A stretch of DNA of 64,000 nt from Bog-105 sp965277855 (GCA_965277855.1 OZ255847.1:1550001-1614000), one strand, 5' to 3'; positions 43,892 to 54,072 are shown, counted from the stretch's first letter. Made by a program: numbers and translations. The notes: generated by a model not told the origin, from the letters alone.

Positions 43892-44193
43892 AAGCAGCCT
43901 CCGCTGTTTTCCTTATCGACAAACCAGGTCGACTTCACCTATTTAAATTTGCCCTGTCAGCACCTGAACATACGAATTTCGGGTACTGCAGGATGTCCCA
44001 CACTGACTAAGAACAGTGTAACGACAAATTGTACAAAAATGTTTCGGCATGATGGTAGTCGTTTGAGCTATGGTTTTCTCTCGCTAAACCAGATCCCCCG
44101 TACCTACGCTAAACCCTTCGTAAAAACTGGAGCAATTTGAGACCCATCTTGTCCCGCGATTCGCTAAAAAGCCGCCCGTTATCCTGGGCCTAT
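43892..44193. other. Divergent intergenic region
   Basis: 302 bp between the unknown gene (minus) and the DUF5060 gene (plus). It is unusually AT-rich for this window (around 44015-44110: TTGTACAAAAATG, TATGGTTTTCTC), so it probably holds two divergent promoters, but I cannot assign exact -35/-10 boxes. No hairpin terminator, RNA element or ORF is evident. Confidence 0.4.
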
Positions 44194-45960
44194 ATGCGTT
44201 TCCCGGGCCTTCTTCGATCGGCCCTCCTTCTAACTACGTGTTTGTTTGCCGGGAAAGCGGCTTCCCTTCCCGCCTGCTCTAGCGGGGCGCGCTCGTTCCT
44301 GCCTTGCGAGCTAACTTTCGCTTTGCAAGCAAGCGATAAGCAGAGCTCCCCTTACCAGAACGACCTTTTGCGCGTGGAATTTCGCTCGCCCACCCATAAG
44401 ACCTACCTGATCCAAGCGTTTGCCGACGGAGCTTTAAAAGTCCGATTCAGCCCAACCGAGGCCGGGACCTGGACCTATCACGTCCTCAGCGACATTCCTC
44501 GATACAACGACAAGGAAGACACCTTTTCGGTGGCGGACAGCGGTCTGCCTGGGATGGTGCTGGTAGCCAATCTCCGGCACTGGCGCACGACGAGTAAGCA
44601 GCCTCATCTCTGGCTGGGAGTGACCGCGCCTTGGCTGCAACTGAGTTCGAGCGAGTTTGACTCCTGGCTCGATGCCCGGAAGCACGACGGGTTTACTCAC
44701 ATTGGAGGAACGCTGCTGACACAATCCAAAGCGGGTAAGCCCTTTGACGCCCAGGGGCAGCCGGTGAGCGCCTACTTTGCTGCTTTGGACGACCGGTTGC
44801 TCGACGCGGCGCAGCGAGGCTTTACGCTCGACCTGGTGCTGGCCGACAGTTCTTTCGGGGCGGGCGGGTTTTTCGCCAACTTCGACCAGCATGAAGCTGT
44901 GGTGCGCTACCTGGTGGCGCGCTACGGCGGCTTGAATGTGACTTGGCAGGGCGTTGAGCGTTTTGAGGACACGCCGGACTCGCGAGCGCTGCTGAAAGAC
45001 TTAGGCTCTTACCTGGCGAAATACGATGGCTTGGCTCACCCGCGTTCGACCGATGCCCGGACCTCCACTTTTCCACTGATTAACGATGGCTGGCTGAACT
45101 ACGGCATCGAAGCCTCGCCCGATCCGCAGCTGGGTGCGGTCGAGCATCAGTTCACGGAACTGCCCGAAGTTCACATCGTTCATGCCACAGAGCCCGAGGC
45201 CTTCCGCCATGAACTCTGGAATGCGACTACGAACGGGGAATATCCCACTGTGAGCTACCAGAGCCTGCAGAATCCGGCCAACGTCAAAGCGGTTCAGACC
45301 TGGGCGCGCATTGTGTCCGGCACGCGCTATTGGGAGTTTGAACCATTTTTCGATGTGGCCGGCGCACGTTCCGTAGGGTTGACCGAAGTCGAGTATCTGG
45401 CCTACGCGCAAAATCCGGGAATCGTCGAGATGACGTTACTGAAACACAAATACAATCCGCTCTGGATTAATCCGGCTAGCGGGGAAGAGTTGTATTTGAA
45501 AGACTACCGGGGCGAGGTATTCAGCCGGGCGACGCCAGACAATGCGCACGACTGGATTCTGCAGGTGCCACGTGATGGAGAGAAGGCTTCGCGGCTAAAG
45601 TACTACTACTTCGAATCGGAGGACCCGCCGGTGCAGGAGGTGGAAACCGACGCGGCGAAGACGCCCTTCGAGCTCACGGGTCCGCCGGGCGATTCGATCA
45701 GCGCGAATATCCCGCCGCCTTTTGGCATAAAAATCACGAAGGCCAACCGCGCCAGCCGCCGCATGCAGTATGCCTGGTGGGGTGAAGTGGTGGCGGGTGG
45801 CGAGGGTTCACGGCTGTTGGGACTGGGAGCTTCCGGGACATTCAGGATTCCCAAAGAGCTGTTGAAAGATCCTAACGGCGTGATGAACGTGAGGGTGCTG
45901 GCGCTGAACGCCAATGGGAAGGCCTATGAAGTGGACCGTGTTTACCGGCTGACGCAGTGA
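44194..45960 (+). CDS. Secreted DUF5060/DUF4038 glycoside-hydrolase-like protein
   Basis: About 588 residues from ATG 44194 (signal MRFPGLLRSALLLTTCLFAG); a TTG at 44137 only adds non-signal residues. The N-terminal domain (about residues 30-115) matches DUF5060 (ELTFALQASDKQSSPYQNDL, SPTEAGTWTYHVLSD). A TIM-barrel-like DUF4038 region follows (TTSKQPHLWLGVTAPWLQ, GLNVTWQGVERFED, GEYPTVSYQSLQNPANVKA), then a C-terminal beta-domain. Related proteins cleave plant or bacterial polysaccharides, but I cannot name the substrate or the catalytic Glu pair with certainty. tsaB follows 7 bp downstream. Confidence 0.82.
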   Translation: MRFPGLLRSALLLTTCLFAGKAASLPACSSGARSFLPCELTFALQASDKQSSPYQNDLLRVEFRSPTHKTYLIQAFADGALKVRFSPTEAGTWTYHVLSDIPRYNDKEDTFSVADSGLPGMVLVANLRHWRTTSKQPHLWLGVTAPWLQLSSSEFDSWLDARKHDGFTHIGGTLLTQSKAGKPFDAQGQPVSAYFAALDDRLLDAAQRGFTLDLVLADSSFGAGGFFANFDQHEAVVRYLVARYGGLNVTWQGVERFEDTPDSRALLKDLGSYLAKYDGLAHPRSTDARTSTFPLINDGWLNYGIEASPDPQLGAVEHQFTELPEVHIVHATEPEAFRHELWNATTNGEYPTVSYQSLQNPANVKAVQTWARIVSGTRYWEFEPFFDVAGARSVGLTEVEYLAYAQNPGIVEMTLLKHKYNPLWINPASGEELYLKDYRGEVFSRATPDNAHDWILQVPRDGEKASRLKYYYFESEDPPVQEVETDAAKTPFELTGPPGDSISANIPPPFGIKITKANRASRRMQYAWWGEVVAGGEGSRLLGLGASGTFRIPKELLKDPNGVMNVRVLALNANGKAYEVDRVYRLTQ

Positions 45961-45967
45961 AGACTAA

Positions 45968-46636
45968 GTGACGATTTTCGCGCTGGATACTAGTTCGGAA
46001 TGGGGCAGCATGGCTCTGCGGCGGAACGGCAAATTGATCCGCGAAGTGCCCTTGCAAGGACCCGATGGACACGCCGACAGGATATTCGAAGCCATCAAGC
46101 GGTTTAAAGAAGACTTGTCGCTGGACCTTGAAACGGTAGATTGTTTTGCGGCGGCTGCCGGACCGGGATCGTTCACCGGCGTCCGGGTGGGGGTGACGGC
46201 TGTGAAAGGATTGGCCGAAGCGTTCGGGAAACGGGCTTTAGGCGTCTCGAACCTGCGCGCGCTGGGTTCGTTCGGCCGGACCGCCGCGGCCCGGCGCGCG
46301 GTCATCCTAGATGCGCGTCGTTCGCAAGTCTATGCGGCCGTGTATGACCGCGATTTGCAGCTGGTTTCACAGGAGATCGTGCACAGCCTGCCGGCGTGGT
46401 TGCATGGTTTGGATCGCGCGGCGCAATACGAATTCTTGTCTCCGCTGAATCTTGATTTATCGGGTACGCCATTCGCCGCAATGCCGGTCACGGAAGTGCC
46501 GCGAGAGCTCGCCGGGGCAGTAGCGTGGTGCGCGGAGTTGGATGGACGCCGGGGAAAGTGGCTGGATCCGTCTGAGGTTGACGCCAATTATGTCCGCCGC
46601 TCAGACGCCGAACTATTCTGGCAGGACAGCCGTTAA
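45968..46636 (+). CDS. tsaB: tRNA N6-threonylcarbamoyladenosine biosynthesis protein TsaB
   Basis: A 222-residue ASKHA-fold protein starting at GTG (MTIFALDTSSEWGSMALRRN). TsaB markers: HADRIFEAI, AAAGPGSFTGVRVGVTAVKGL, AILDARRSQVYAAVYD. It scaffolds TsaD and TsaE in making t6A37 of ANN-decoding tRNAs; it is catalytically inactive itself. It starts 7 bp after the DUF5060 gene, which is probably not functionally linked. Its stop overlaps that of the convergent site-2 protease gene by 4 bp. Confidence 0.92.
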   Translation: MTIFALDTSSEWGSMALRRNGKLIREVPLQGPDGHADRIFEAIKRFKEDLSLDLETVDCFAAAAGPGSFTGVRVGVTAVKGLAEAFGKRALGVSNLRALGSFGRTAAARRAVILDARRSQVYAAVYDRDLQLVSQEIVHSLPAWLHGLDRAAQYEFLSPLNLDLSGTPFAAMPVTEVPRELAGAVAWCAELDGRRGKWLDPSEVDANYVRRSDAELFWQDSR

Positions 46637-47541
46637 CCAGCCCGCCCGAATAGCAAACGCGCCTGGTTGGCGCAGAACCAGCTAAGGAATCCGTTTGCGA
46701 CTACCAGGGCGGTGAAGGCATAGGCAACTCCTTGCCGGGGGTCAGCCGGAAAATCACGCTTATAGATGCGGTAGGCGGTACCGGCGCCTACAAATAAAAA
46801 CGCCCATTCGTGCAGCAGGAACGCCAGCGCTACGCAAACCGCCAGCAGGGCCAGGCGGTGCTGCCGGCCAAGCGCATACATAGCCGAACCGCCATCGAAG
46901 ATGGAAACTGGAATCAGGTTAATCAGGTTCAGCCAGCCGGCAAACTGCGCCACTGCCAGCCAGACCGCATGATGAGTACTGAGAAAAATTGCATAAGCAA
47001 TTAAGCCGGACAGGAAACCGAAGAACGGGCCCGCCAGTGAAATCTGCGCCCGCACGCCCACATCGACATTGGCGCCATTCCATTTCACATAGGCGCCGAG
47101 GCCGGGCAAAAACATGGGCAGTTCCGCCTTAAAGCCAAACAAACGCACGACAACGTAGTGACCCATCTCGTGCATCAACACAGATCCGCCCAGGCCGATC
47201 GCAAACGGCCAGCCGAAAAGCGCCCAATAGAAGCCGACAAACGCAAGGATGCTGAAGAGAAATTTGCCCTTGGCGAGCAGAACAAGCGCGACGGTTTTGA
47301 ACTTGGCAATGGCTGCAATCAGAACCCCGAGCGGACCCAACCTCTTCTTCCAATCTATTTTAGGTTTGGGCGAGAGCCGTGCGTTAATGCGCTGGATCTC
47401 CCGCTCTACGCCAGACCGTTCCGCAGCGTCAATCGGCAAAAGATTCAGGACCTGGACCCATTGCTCGCGGGCGGCCGCAAGCTGTCCGATGGCGGCAAGC
47501 TGACGTGCTTGACTGGCAAGCTGCTCGATTTGGGCGGTCAC
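46633..47541 (-). CDS. Site-2 protease-family (M50) intramembrane metalloprotease
   Basis: A 302-residue membrane protein with about six hydrophobic segments. The M50 zinc motif HEMGH is in GSVLMHEMGHYVVVRLFG, and the second metal ligand lies in LINLIPVSIFDGGSAM, the counterpart of the NPDG motif. The N-terminal 55 residues (EQLASQARQLAAIGQLAAAR) form a soluble, helical TPR-like segment, which is unusual for short M50 proteins. It cleaves within the membrane; substrate unknown. Convergent with tsaB; the upstream neighbour is the Met-sulfoxide reductase gene, 33 bp away on the same strand. Confidence 0.88.
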   Translation of the reverse strand: MTAQIEQLASQARQLAAIGQLAAAREQWVQVLNLLPIDAAERSGVEREIQRINARLSPKPKIDWKKRLGPLGVLIAAIAKFKTVALVLLAKGKFLFSILAFVGFYWALFGWPFAIGLGGSVLMHEMGHYVVVRLFGFKAELPMFLPGLGAYVKWNGANVDVGVRAQISLAGPFFGFLSGLIAYAIFLSTHHAVWLAVAQFAGWLNLINLIPVSIFDGGSAMYALGRQHRLALLAVCVALAFLLHEWAFLFVGAGTAYRIYKRDFPADPRQGVAYAFTALVVANGFLSWFCANQARLLFGRAG

Positions 47542-47574
47542 TCTGTCTCAGTGTACCGGGGCCCAAACGGGCGG

Positions 47575-48105
47575 CTACTCGAGATCGGATCCCGCTTCGA
47601 ATTCAGGCAAATCGTCCGCCGACTGAGTAGCCAGGAAAATAGCGGCAATCGACTCGAGCCCTTCCTGGTCGTCTTCATCGAAACGGTTCAAGCTGGCGCT
47701 GTCGATATCGAGTACACCGATAACGTTGCCCCAGTTGACCAGCGGAACCACGATTTCAGATCGCGAGGCGCGGTCGCAGACAATATGGCCGGCAAACTGA
47801 TCGACGTCGGGCACGACCAGAGTCTCGCCTTTCGCGGCGGCCGTTCCGCAGACTCCTTGGCCGAACGGAAGGCGGGCGCAGGCCGGTTTGCCTTGAAACG
47901 GTCCGAGCACTAGTTCGTCGTTTTCCAGGAGGTAGAAGCCCACCCAACTGACGTCGGGCATAAGCTGGAACAACAACGCGGAAGTATTAGCCGCATTGGC
48001 GGTGAAGTTTCTTTCATCGCCTAACAGTTGGTCCAACTGGTCGCAAATCTGCCGGTAGAAGACCGTCTTAGTGCCCACCGACTCGGCACGCGTGGAAGAT
48101 TGCAT
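47575..48105 (-). CDS. Free methionine-(R)-sulfoxide reductase (GAF domain)
   Basis: A 176-residue single GAF-domain protein of the fRMsr/YebR family. Key residues are three cysteines in the usual order: PACARLPFGQGVCGTAA and GHIVCDRASRSEIVVPL, with the VLDIDSASLNRFDEDDQ closing segment. It reduces free Met-R-O in the cytoplasm. The N-terminal 15 residues are variable. It precedes the site-2 protease gene and is probably co-transcribed with it (33 bp gap). Confidence 0.9.
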   Translation of the reverse strand: MQSSTRAESVGTKTVFYRQICDQLDQLLGDERNFTANAANTSALLFQLMPDVSWVGFYLLENDELVLGPFQGKPACARLPFGQGVCGTAAAKGETLVVPDVDQFAGHIVCDRASRSEIVVPLVNWGNVIGVLDIDSASLNRFDEDDQEGLESIAAIFLATQSADDLPEFEAGSDLE

Positions 48106-48418
48106 TTTGACCGTTAGTGTATCTCGGTTGCGGACCTTCTCAAAATACCGGTTAACGAAGACGGTGAGAGATCCGGCTTTTCAAGCACTTAGATCGGAGT
48201 TGGGCTCTGGGAAATGCTGGATTATCGAGCTCGCAAAAGTTGGCCGGAACTAGGCGCAAGCGACATCGCCGCCGGAGGACTGTTGCGCCGCAAATATGCA
48301 GACTCCGCACTCAAGGCATTCCGCCCATCTGCATCGGATCTACATTGATTCGCTCAAAAAAACCGCATAGCGTGCCTGGTTCGACTCAAGCGAATGATCC
48401 AACTCCCCTCGCAGTGAC
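48106..48418. other. Intergenic region with a possible 44-codon ORF
   Basis: 313 bp upstream of the Met-sulfoxide reductase gene. On the plus strand a 44-codon frame runs from ATG 48214 to TGA 48348 (MLDYRARKSWPELGASDIAA...); the composition looks coding but there is no convincing ribosome-binding site or family. The rest shows no hairpin or repeat. It must contain the reductase promoter. Confidence 0.3.
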
Positions 48419-48658
48419 CTAACCCCGATGCAACGCCCCGGTCCTCACCGGTTGTTCAAAGTACGGCAGGTTCTGCAGTTCGGAAAAATTCTCCTCGTAA
48501 GTCCCACAGCTCTTTCTGCATTCCACTTGCACTCGTGTTTTGTCACCCTGAAAGCAGCTCCAGAAAGAGGCCGCGCCGCAACGGGGGCAGGCATGATGGC
48601 CGTTATATCTGGGATTTGCCGGACAAATAGATGCGTTCATGCTTTCCTTATCGGTCAA
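48419..48658 (-). CDS. Small zinc-ribbon-like protein
   Basis: A 79-residue protein with cysteine pairs spaced as in a zinc ribbon: HACPRCGAASFWSC and later VECRKSCGTY. A start at the second Met (MNASICPANPR) is also possible. The C-terminal tail (EENFSELQNLPYFEQPVR) is not a known domain. No enzyme motif. It could bind nucleic acid or protein via zinc. It is divergent from the gene at 48756, with 97 bp between them. Confidence 0.6.
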   Translation of the reverse strand: MTDKESMNASICPANPRYNGHHACPRCGAASFWSCFQGDKTRVQVECRKSCGTYEENFSELQNLPYFEQPVRTGALHRG

Positions 48659-48755
48659 ATCCGGCGAAACGTGAAGCCGGCGAAAAAATTTAGGAGAAAA
48701 TATCCGACTCGCCAGACTCGATAACTAGCATCCTGTCCCGAAAGGAATCCCGGCA

Positions 48756-49034
48756 ATGAGCCAATACTGTAATTTGAGCCCGACGGACCAATTGAAAGTC
48801 GACCGAAAGCTCGCCGAACTCCAGACCAATACCGGCCAGTCCTGGCACTGCGAGATCACCCAGTTGCCGAAAGGACATAAGCGAACTCTTCTGTTAGAGG
48901 TTAGTGTGAATGGCCGCATCGCCAGACCCATCGCATTGAAAGAGGATGACACGAACCCGGCGGAAAGCATTTGCGGCGAACTCGAAAAACTCTCCGCAAT
49001 ACAGCAGCCCGACCGGACGCCGATCACACACTAG
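48756..49034 (+). CDS. Small conserved protein of unknown function
   Basis: A 92-residue cytoplasmic protein with balanced composition (MSQYCNLSPTDQLKVDRKLA, QSWHCEITQLPKGHKRTL), good coding character and a plausible AAAGGAATCC-like ribosome-binding stretch just upstream. No family recognised. Its stop (49034) lies only 5 bp from the corrected end of the convergent phosphatase gene at 49039, which supports both ends. Divergent from the zinc-ribbon gene. Confidence 0.6.
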   Translation: MSQYCNLSPTDQLKVDRKLAELQTNTGQSWHCEITQLPKGHKRTLLLEVSVNGRIARPIALKEDDTNPAESICGELEKLSAIQQPDRTPITH

Positions 49035-49038
49035 GAGG

Positions 49039-51631
49039 CTATTCGTGGACGCGCATGACAACCAGAGTCATGTCGTCGTGCTGCGGAGCACCTGCGACGA
49101 ATGCATCGGCCGCGGCCGTAATCTGTTCAATGACCGCTTTAGCCGGTCCCCGCACATTTGCCGCGCCGCGCTGATCAGGGACTCCTCACCCCACTCGTCG
49201 TCCATCCCATTCATCGCTTCGCTGATGCCATCGGTGTAGGCGATCAACAGGTCACCCGGTTCGAGCGTTACTTGCCCCTGGGTCCAGGAACAATTCTGCA
49301 GCAAGCCGACGACCGACCCGCCTTCATACAGGCGAAGCACGTCCCCATCTGTATTACCGGCCCGGATGACCATCGGTGGGTTGTGTCCCGCGTTCACATA
49401 AGTCAGCACCCGGGATGACGAATCGAATACCGCGAAGAAGAACGTCGCATAACGGCTATGCGCGGACCTTTCGTACACCAGGCGGTTGAGGTTCGCTATT
49501 ACGGACGTAAGATCGGTAGTTTTGTCAATTGTCTGGCCGCGGAGAAAAGCGCGCAAGCTAGCCATAAGTAAAGCTGCCGGAATGCCTTTGCCGGAAACGT
49601 CTCCCACCGCGATGCCTAACTCCGTCGCCGACAACGGGAGGAAATCGTAGTAATCGCCGCCAACCCCTAACGCGGCCCGGCACGCACCCGCGTAATCCAA
49701 TCCCGGAACCGGCGGATACTCCTGCGGGAACAGCCGCTCCTGCACCTCCCGTCCGAGTTCGAGCTCTCGATTTTGTTTCTCGCGCGCGGCAACTTCAGTC
49801 CGGATGGCTTCGGTGAGCCTGCCATTCTCGAGTGCGAGTCCAGTCTGTGCGGCAACGGAATCAAGCAACCGGATGTCGGTCCTGGAAAATGGCTCCTCCG
49901 ACTGTTTAGGACCCAAACTCATAATGCCCAGCATCTTCTCGTTGAGCGACAACGGGAGCAGCAGTTCGGGTCTCAGTTCCTCGAGCGCCGCCCGGTCCTC
50001 ATCATCGGTGAGTTGCACCCACGAGTTCGCGTCGTCGAATTCAACCAGGGCATGCTGCGCCTTTTTGAGCCGCCTTACAGTCAGGCTCTGATCCGGGAAC
50101 GAGCGCGTGGGAGCCACTTCATAACCAACCGCGTAAGCGGGGCGAAACGCGCCGTCTCCGTTCAAAAGAATGGCGGTCCGCGGCACGTGCAGCGCCCGGC
50201 CGATGCGGCTCGCCACCGTCTCGAGCAGCGGTCCGGTTTCCACCATCGTGCGCACATCGGCCGCAAGATCGCCGAGAATGGCATCTGCTTCGTAAGCTTC
50301 GCGGAAAAATTTCCGGTCTATCCTCCGCGCAGGCGGAGCGCGAACCCGCGCATACCGGCGAGCAATACGAATCCGAGTGAAATGAACCCGACGCGCTGCA
50401 GCAGGCTCATGCTGGCCGTCATCGTCGCAGCCGTGACGATGATGGCAATACTGATGGCAATCTGCAGCGCTCCAATGCTTCTGGTTGCCAACAAATACTG
50501 GAGCCCCTGCCGCACCACGACGCGGACATCCATGGCACGATGAACCACGATCACATAGGCCATCGTCAGCGGGAAGATGAGCAGGGCGGCCATCAGAAAA
50601 ATGACCCAGCCAGGGGAGGTCCTTCCTTGCACCACGGAAACAATGGTGTAAATTACCAGCGGCAAAAAACTGGCGGCGGCTCCGGCATCGAGCAACAACA
50701 GACGGCGGCGAGCGTCACGATTGACGGCTGTCGCCGTCTTATAGATAAGCGCTCCAAAGAAAATCGCGGCCGCAAGTACTCTAAGAACGCGGAAGGGAAT
50801 CGTCAAGGGTTCCAGAACGGTCCAGAAAACACCGCGATGGTGCAGCAGGAGGGCGTCTGCTATTCCAAACGGGATCGCCAAAGCGAGCAGAGGCCCGACG
50901 ACGAGCCATTTTATCCAGGGAAAACGGCGGTCAAGAGCGAGGCGTTCCGGAAAAACAATGGCGAACAAAGGCAGTGCAACGGGCGCCAGATTGAAAAGCG
51001 TCATGCTGAAGGCGGTGAGAGCCGGTTGCAGCGCATCCTCATGACCGAGGATGGTGCGTGAGTCCGAAATGTAATTTGCCAGGCTGAGCATCACAAACAG
51101 CAACAGCCATGCGGCGACATCTCCGACCCGTACGGCTGCTACCCAGAAACCGAGCGCAACGCAGAAAATAGGCAGCGCAATACGTAGCAGGATGATGAAT
51201 GGATAGGCAGGAGAAGTGGCTTTGAAACCTAAATAGGCGAACGGCTTCGTCGGGATCGAAAGGTTCTTTTCCATAGCGCCCGCGGTCGTTGCGCGCTGAA
51301 TCTGCATGGGCAGGCGATCGCCTGTGCGTGCCCGCTTGAGTACGGCGTAAAAGTCGGCAAAACCTTCCATCGGCTGTCCCCCAATGCGGAGCAGCGTGTC
51401 GCCGTTTTGCAGGCCGGCGGCGTAGGCGGCCGGCTCGATATCCGTCACGCGAAACGTGACCTCATCCAGATCGAACAGGCTCGCCACGTACTCTTCGCCA
51501 TGCAGGAGTTCGTCGACGCGGTCGCGCGTGTCGCGAAACAATTGCGTCATCGAGACAAGAAACAGCACCGCGAGAGTCACGCTGGCCAGCCTGTGAGTCC
51601 GGAAGGGGAACCGCGCGGCCGCCATGGTCAT
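49039..51631 (-). pseudogene. PDZ-7TM-GAF-SpoIIE (PP2C) phosphatase, broken by two frameshifts
   Basis: Joining three frames restores a standard protein of about 860 residues. ATG 51631 (MTMAAARFPFRTHRLASV) is followed by a membrane helix, a PDZ domain (VTDIEPAAYAAGLQNGDTLL), seven or so transmembrane helices, a helix (RRIDRKFFREAYEADAIL), a GAF domain and a PP2C/SpoIIE domain (GVGGDYYDFLPL, GDVSGKGIPAALL, YVNAGHNPP, YTDGISEA, QHDDMTLVVMRVHE). Frame changes near 50322-50330 and 49143-49151 each look like one missing base. Unrepaired, the frame ends at 50318 and again at 49068. It would dephosphorylate anti-sigma-factor antagonists or similar targets. Either assembly errors or recent decay. 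Confidence 0.85.
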
Positions 51632-51635
51632 GATT

Positions 51636-53883
51636 CTACTTGTTGCCTGCCAGCCAGATGTTTCCGGTCGCTCGCCCAAATTAAAGACGAGCTTATCTTT
51701 CGCCACCTCAAGCTCCAGGAAACTGGTGCTGATATTCATCATCGACAGACGGGCTGAATGAAAATGCACAACGCTGAAAGGCTCACCGTAAGGATGTTTC
51801 GTGTCTGGCGTAACATGCTGAGCCCACAAGCAACGATATCCGTCTCGATGAGAAATGAAGTAGATTAGGTTTCCATCGGATGACCAGCGAGGTTTGTCGC
51901 ACCAGCCGCCGGCGTCGGCTATGGGTATCCACTGCGATTCAGTCCCGGCGATCCCGTTGTGCATGGGTGTGATGAACAGTCGTGACGTGGAATTGTTCAC
52001 TTCTTGCCCGAAGGCCAGCCATTTGCCATCGGGAGAGAATCTAGCCTGGTACAGCGGCCATTTCGCGCTCGCGAGCACGGTGGCTTTTTTCCCGGTCGTT
52101 CGATCAAACGACCCGATTCCCCAGATAGGTTGCAGATCGTTATAAACCAATGTTTGGTTATCAGCTGACCAGTCCCACACGCATCCACATTTCTCGCACT
52201 GCGACTCTGGAACGCCCGGCCGCGTTCGTCGAACAATCGTCACTCCTGGTTGACTCCAGTAGGCGATCATCGCGCCATCCCGGCTGATCTCCGGATGTTC
52301 TTCTTGCTCATCCGTTCTGCTCAGACGGCTCTCCTGACCGCTGCTTAAGTCCTTCAACCAGACATGCGCCTTGCCGGACCGTGTAGAGGTGAAGACCAGG
52401 TATCTGCCATCGCCGGTTATGGAACCAAACTGCTCCAGAGACACCTTGTCGGTCAATCGCTTCGGCGCTTCACTCTGGCGTTTGCCCTCGTTTGCATCGA
52501 GCGCCAGACTCCACAAGTTCGAGCTCCTGGCAAGACCGGCAAAGACCACTCTTTGACCCGGCAAAGCTTGTGGGTGATCCTCGAATCCCTGGCCGGATGT
52601 GAGCTGACGCGGAGATCCTTGTACATGCCAGGACCGTCGCGATAAGTGCATGCTCCAAGTGTTGACGGCATCACCTAATGCGGCTGAGAAGATCAGATCG
52701 TCTCCCATCCACTGCACCACTAGCGGTGGATAGGCGCTCCCTTGATATACGACCGGAAAGCCCTGATCTCGCAAGAGTCGAAACGCTCCTGTTTGGACGC
52801 GGCTACGGCCGTCACGCGTGAACACCCACCAATCGAACTTGTCGAAAATGTACGCGCGAGCTCCCAGGACGAGTAGATGTTGTCCATCCGGAGACCAGAT
52901 AGGGTAGCCCAGCTTCAGGTCCGTGTTGAGGCGTTGCGGCAAGCCGCCGGAAGAGGCGATCACGAAGACTTCACCGCCATTCAATGTGTCGGAAGTCAGA
53001 TTCCCCACCCAATAGGCGATCCATTTTCCGTCTGGAGAAAAGCTGGGATCGCGGCCGTCCTTCGCTATCAATCGCGCTTCGCCGCCTAACGACGGCATAA
53101 GGTAGATTCCGCCTCCATCGCGTTCCGATCGGAACACAAGCTGGGTGCCGTCCGGAGAGAACGAAGGTTGGTAATCATCCGCGTCCGTGTTGGTCAACCG
53201 AATCGTACTGCCGCCGCTAAGCTGTTGCAGCCAGATGCTGAGATGCTCGCTCCCATCTCGGTCGGAGGCGTAAGCCAGCAGACTGCAATCCCGCGAAATG
53301 GCTGGGTCCCTGGTAAGACCGTCATCGGAAGTAATTCGCCGCATGGCGGTGTACGGTTCCCTTGCACGGTGGCTCATGCCTTGAATAAATAGGATTGCGA
53401 TCATGAGAACCGTAAAAACGGCCAGACCGCCTGCTACCAGCAGAGTGATTCTGCGAGACCACCTATGGCGATTGGCCGGCGCGGTCCTCGCGATTACAAC
53501 GGGATCTTCTGCTGCGCGGTCCGGAGACGTACTGGTAACCGGATCCATTCCTTCCACTGGCGCTACGAACCGGTAACCACGCCGCGCCACGGTTTCAACA
53601 AACCGTAAATTCTCCGCCGAGTCTCCCAGCGACTGCCTTAGCTTGGCGATCGCCGCATTCAGGCTGCGCTCGAATTCGACGAACGTGTCTTCTGGCCAGA
53701 GCGTCGCACAAAGAGTCTCGCGGGTGACTACCTCGCCCCGGCTGTCCAGCAACAGACAAAGAATCCGATACGGCTGGTCTTGCAGTTTGATCAGAATGCC
53801 GCGCTTGCGCAGTTCGGCAGACCCCGATCGAGCTCGAAGGCGCCGAAACGACATCTCGCGGGCGCGCTGGCCGGCTGTCCCAC
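51636..53883 (-). pseudogene. CadC-like winged-helix/TolB-propeller regulator (module B), broken by two frameshifts
   Basis: The start of the winged helix is in one frame (GTG 53883; CRFGAFELDRG), then one base seems missing in the C4 run at 53822-53825, and the frame continues SAELRKRGILIKLQDQPYRI ... RRGYRFVAPVEG. One transmembrane helix (TLLVAGGLAVFTVLMIAILF) and a PDG-repeat propeller follow (SFSPDGTQLVFRSERDGGG, IWSPDGQHLLVLG). A second missing base near 51669 restores the usual C-terminus TGNIWLAGNK and a stop at 51636. Without these repairs the frame fuses falsely to the downstream phosphatase (1194 residues). It is paralogous to the regulator at 19895 and divergent from a zincin. Confidence 0.85.
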
Positions 53884-53913
53884 AGTGACGTGAGTGTAGC
53901 ACCGAAAAATCGT

Positions 53914-53938
53914 TTTCTGAAAGACAGGTTTTCAGAAA
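53914..53938. promoter_or_regulatory. Perfect inverted repeat in the module B divergent region
   Basis: TTTCTGAAA (53914-53922) and TTTCAGAAA (53930-53938) are perfect 9-bp arms with a 7-bp spacer (GACAGGT), about 30 bp upstream of the regulator start. This is an operator-like dyad for a dimeric winged-helix protein, or a promoter hairpin. The module A region has the shorter TGAAC-AG-GTTCA. Function is inferred. Confidence 0.5.
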
Positions 53939-54072
53939 TCACATCTTCGAACAAACCTATAGCCGGCAGCAACTTAGCCGGTAATGTTCATTTCTTGTCC
54001 GGACGTTCTCCAGACGCTGGAGGCATTCGCCGGCTTTGCCTACCTTGACCGTGCCACGGGAGATGGCCCGGG

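Noticed and set aside
50318..53902. A novel 1194-residue winged-helix-TolB-PDZ-7TM fusion protein
   Set aside because: The usual C-terminus of the regulator and the usual start of the phosphatase both lie at the junction in adjacent frames, so the fusion is best explained by a one-base shift.
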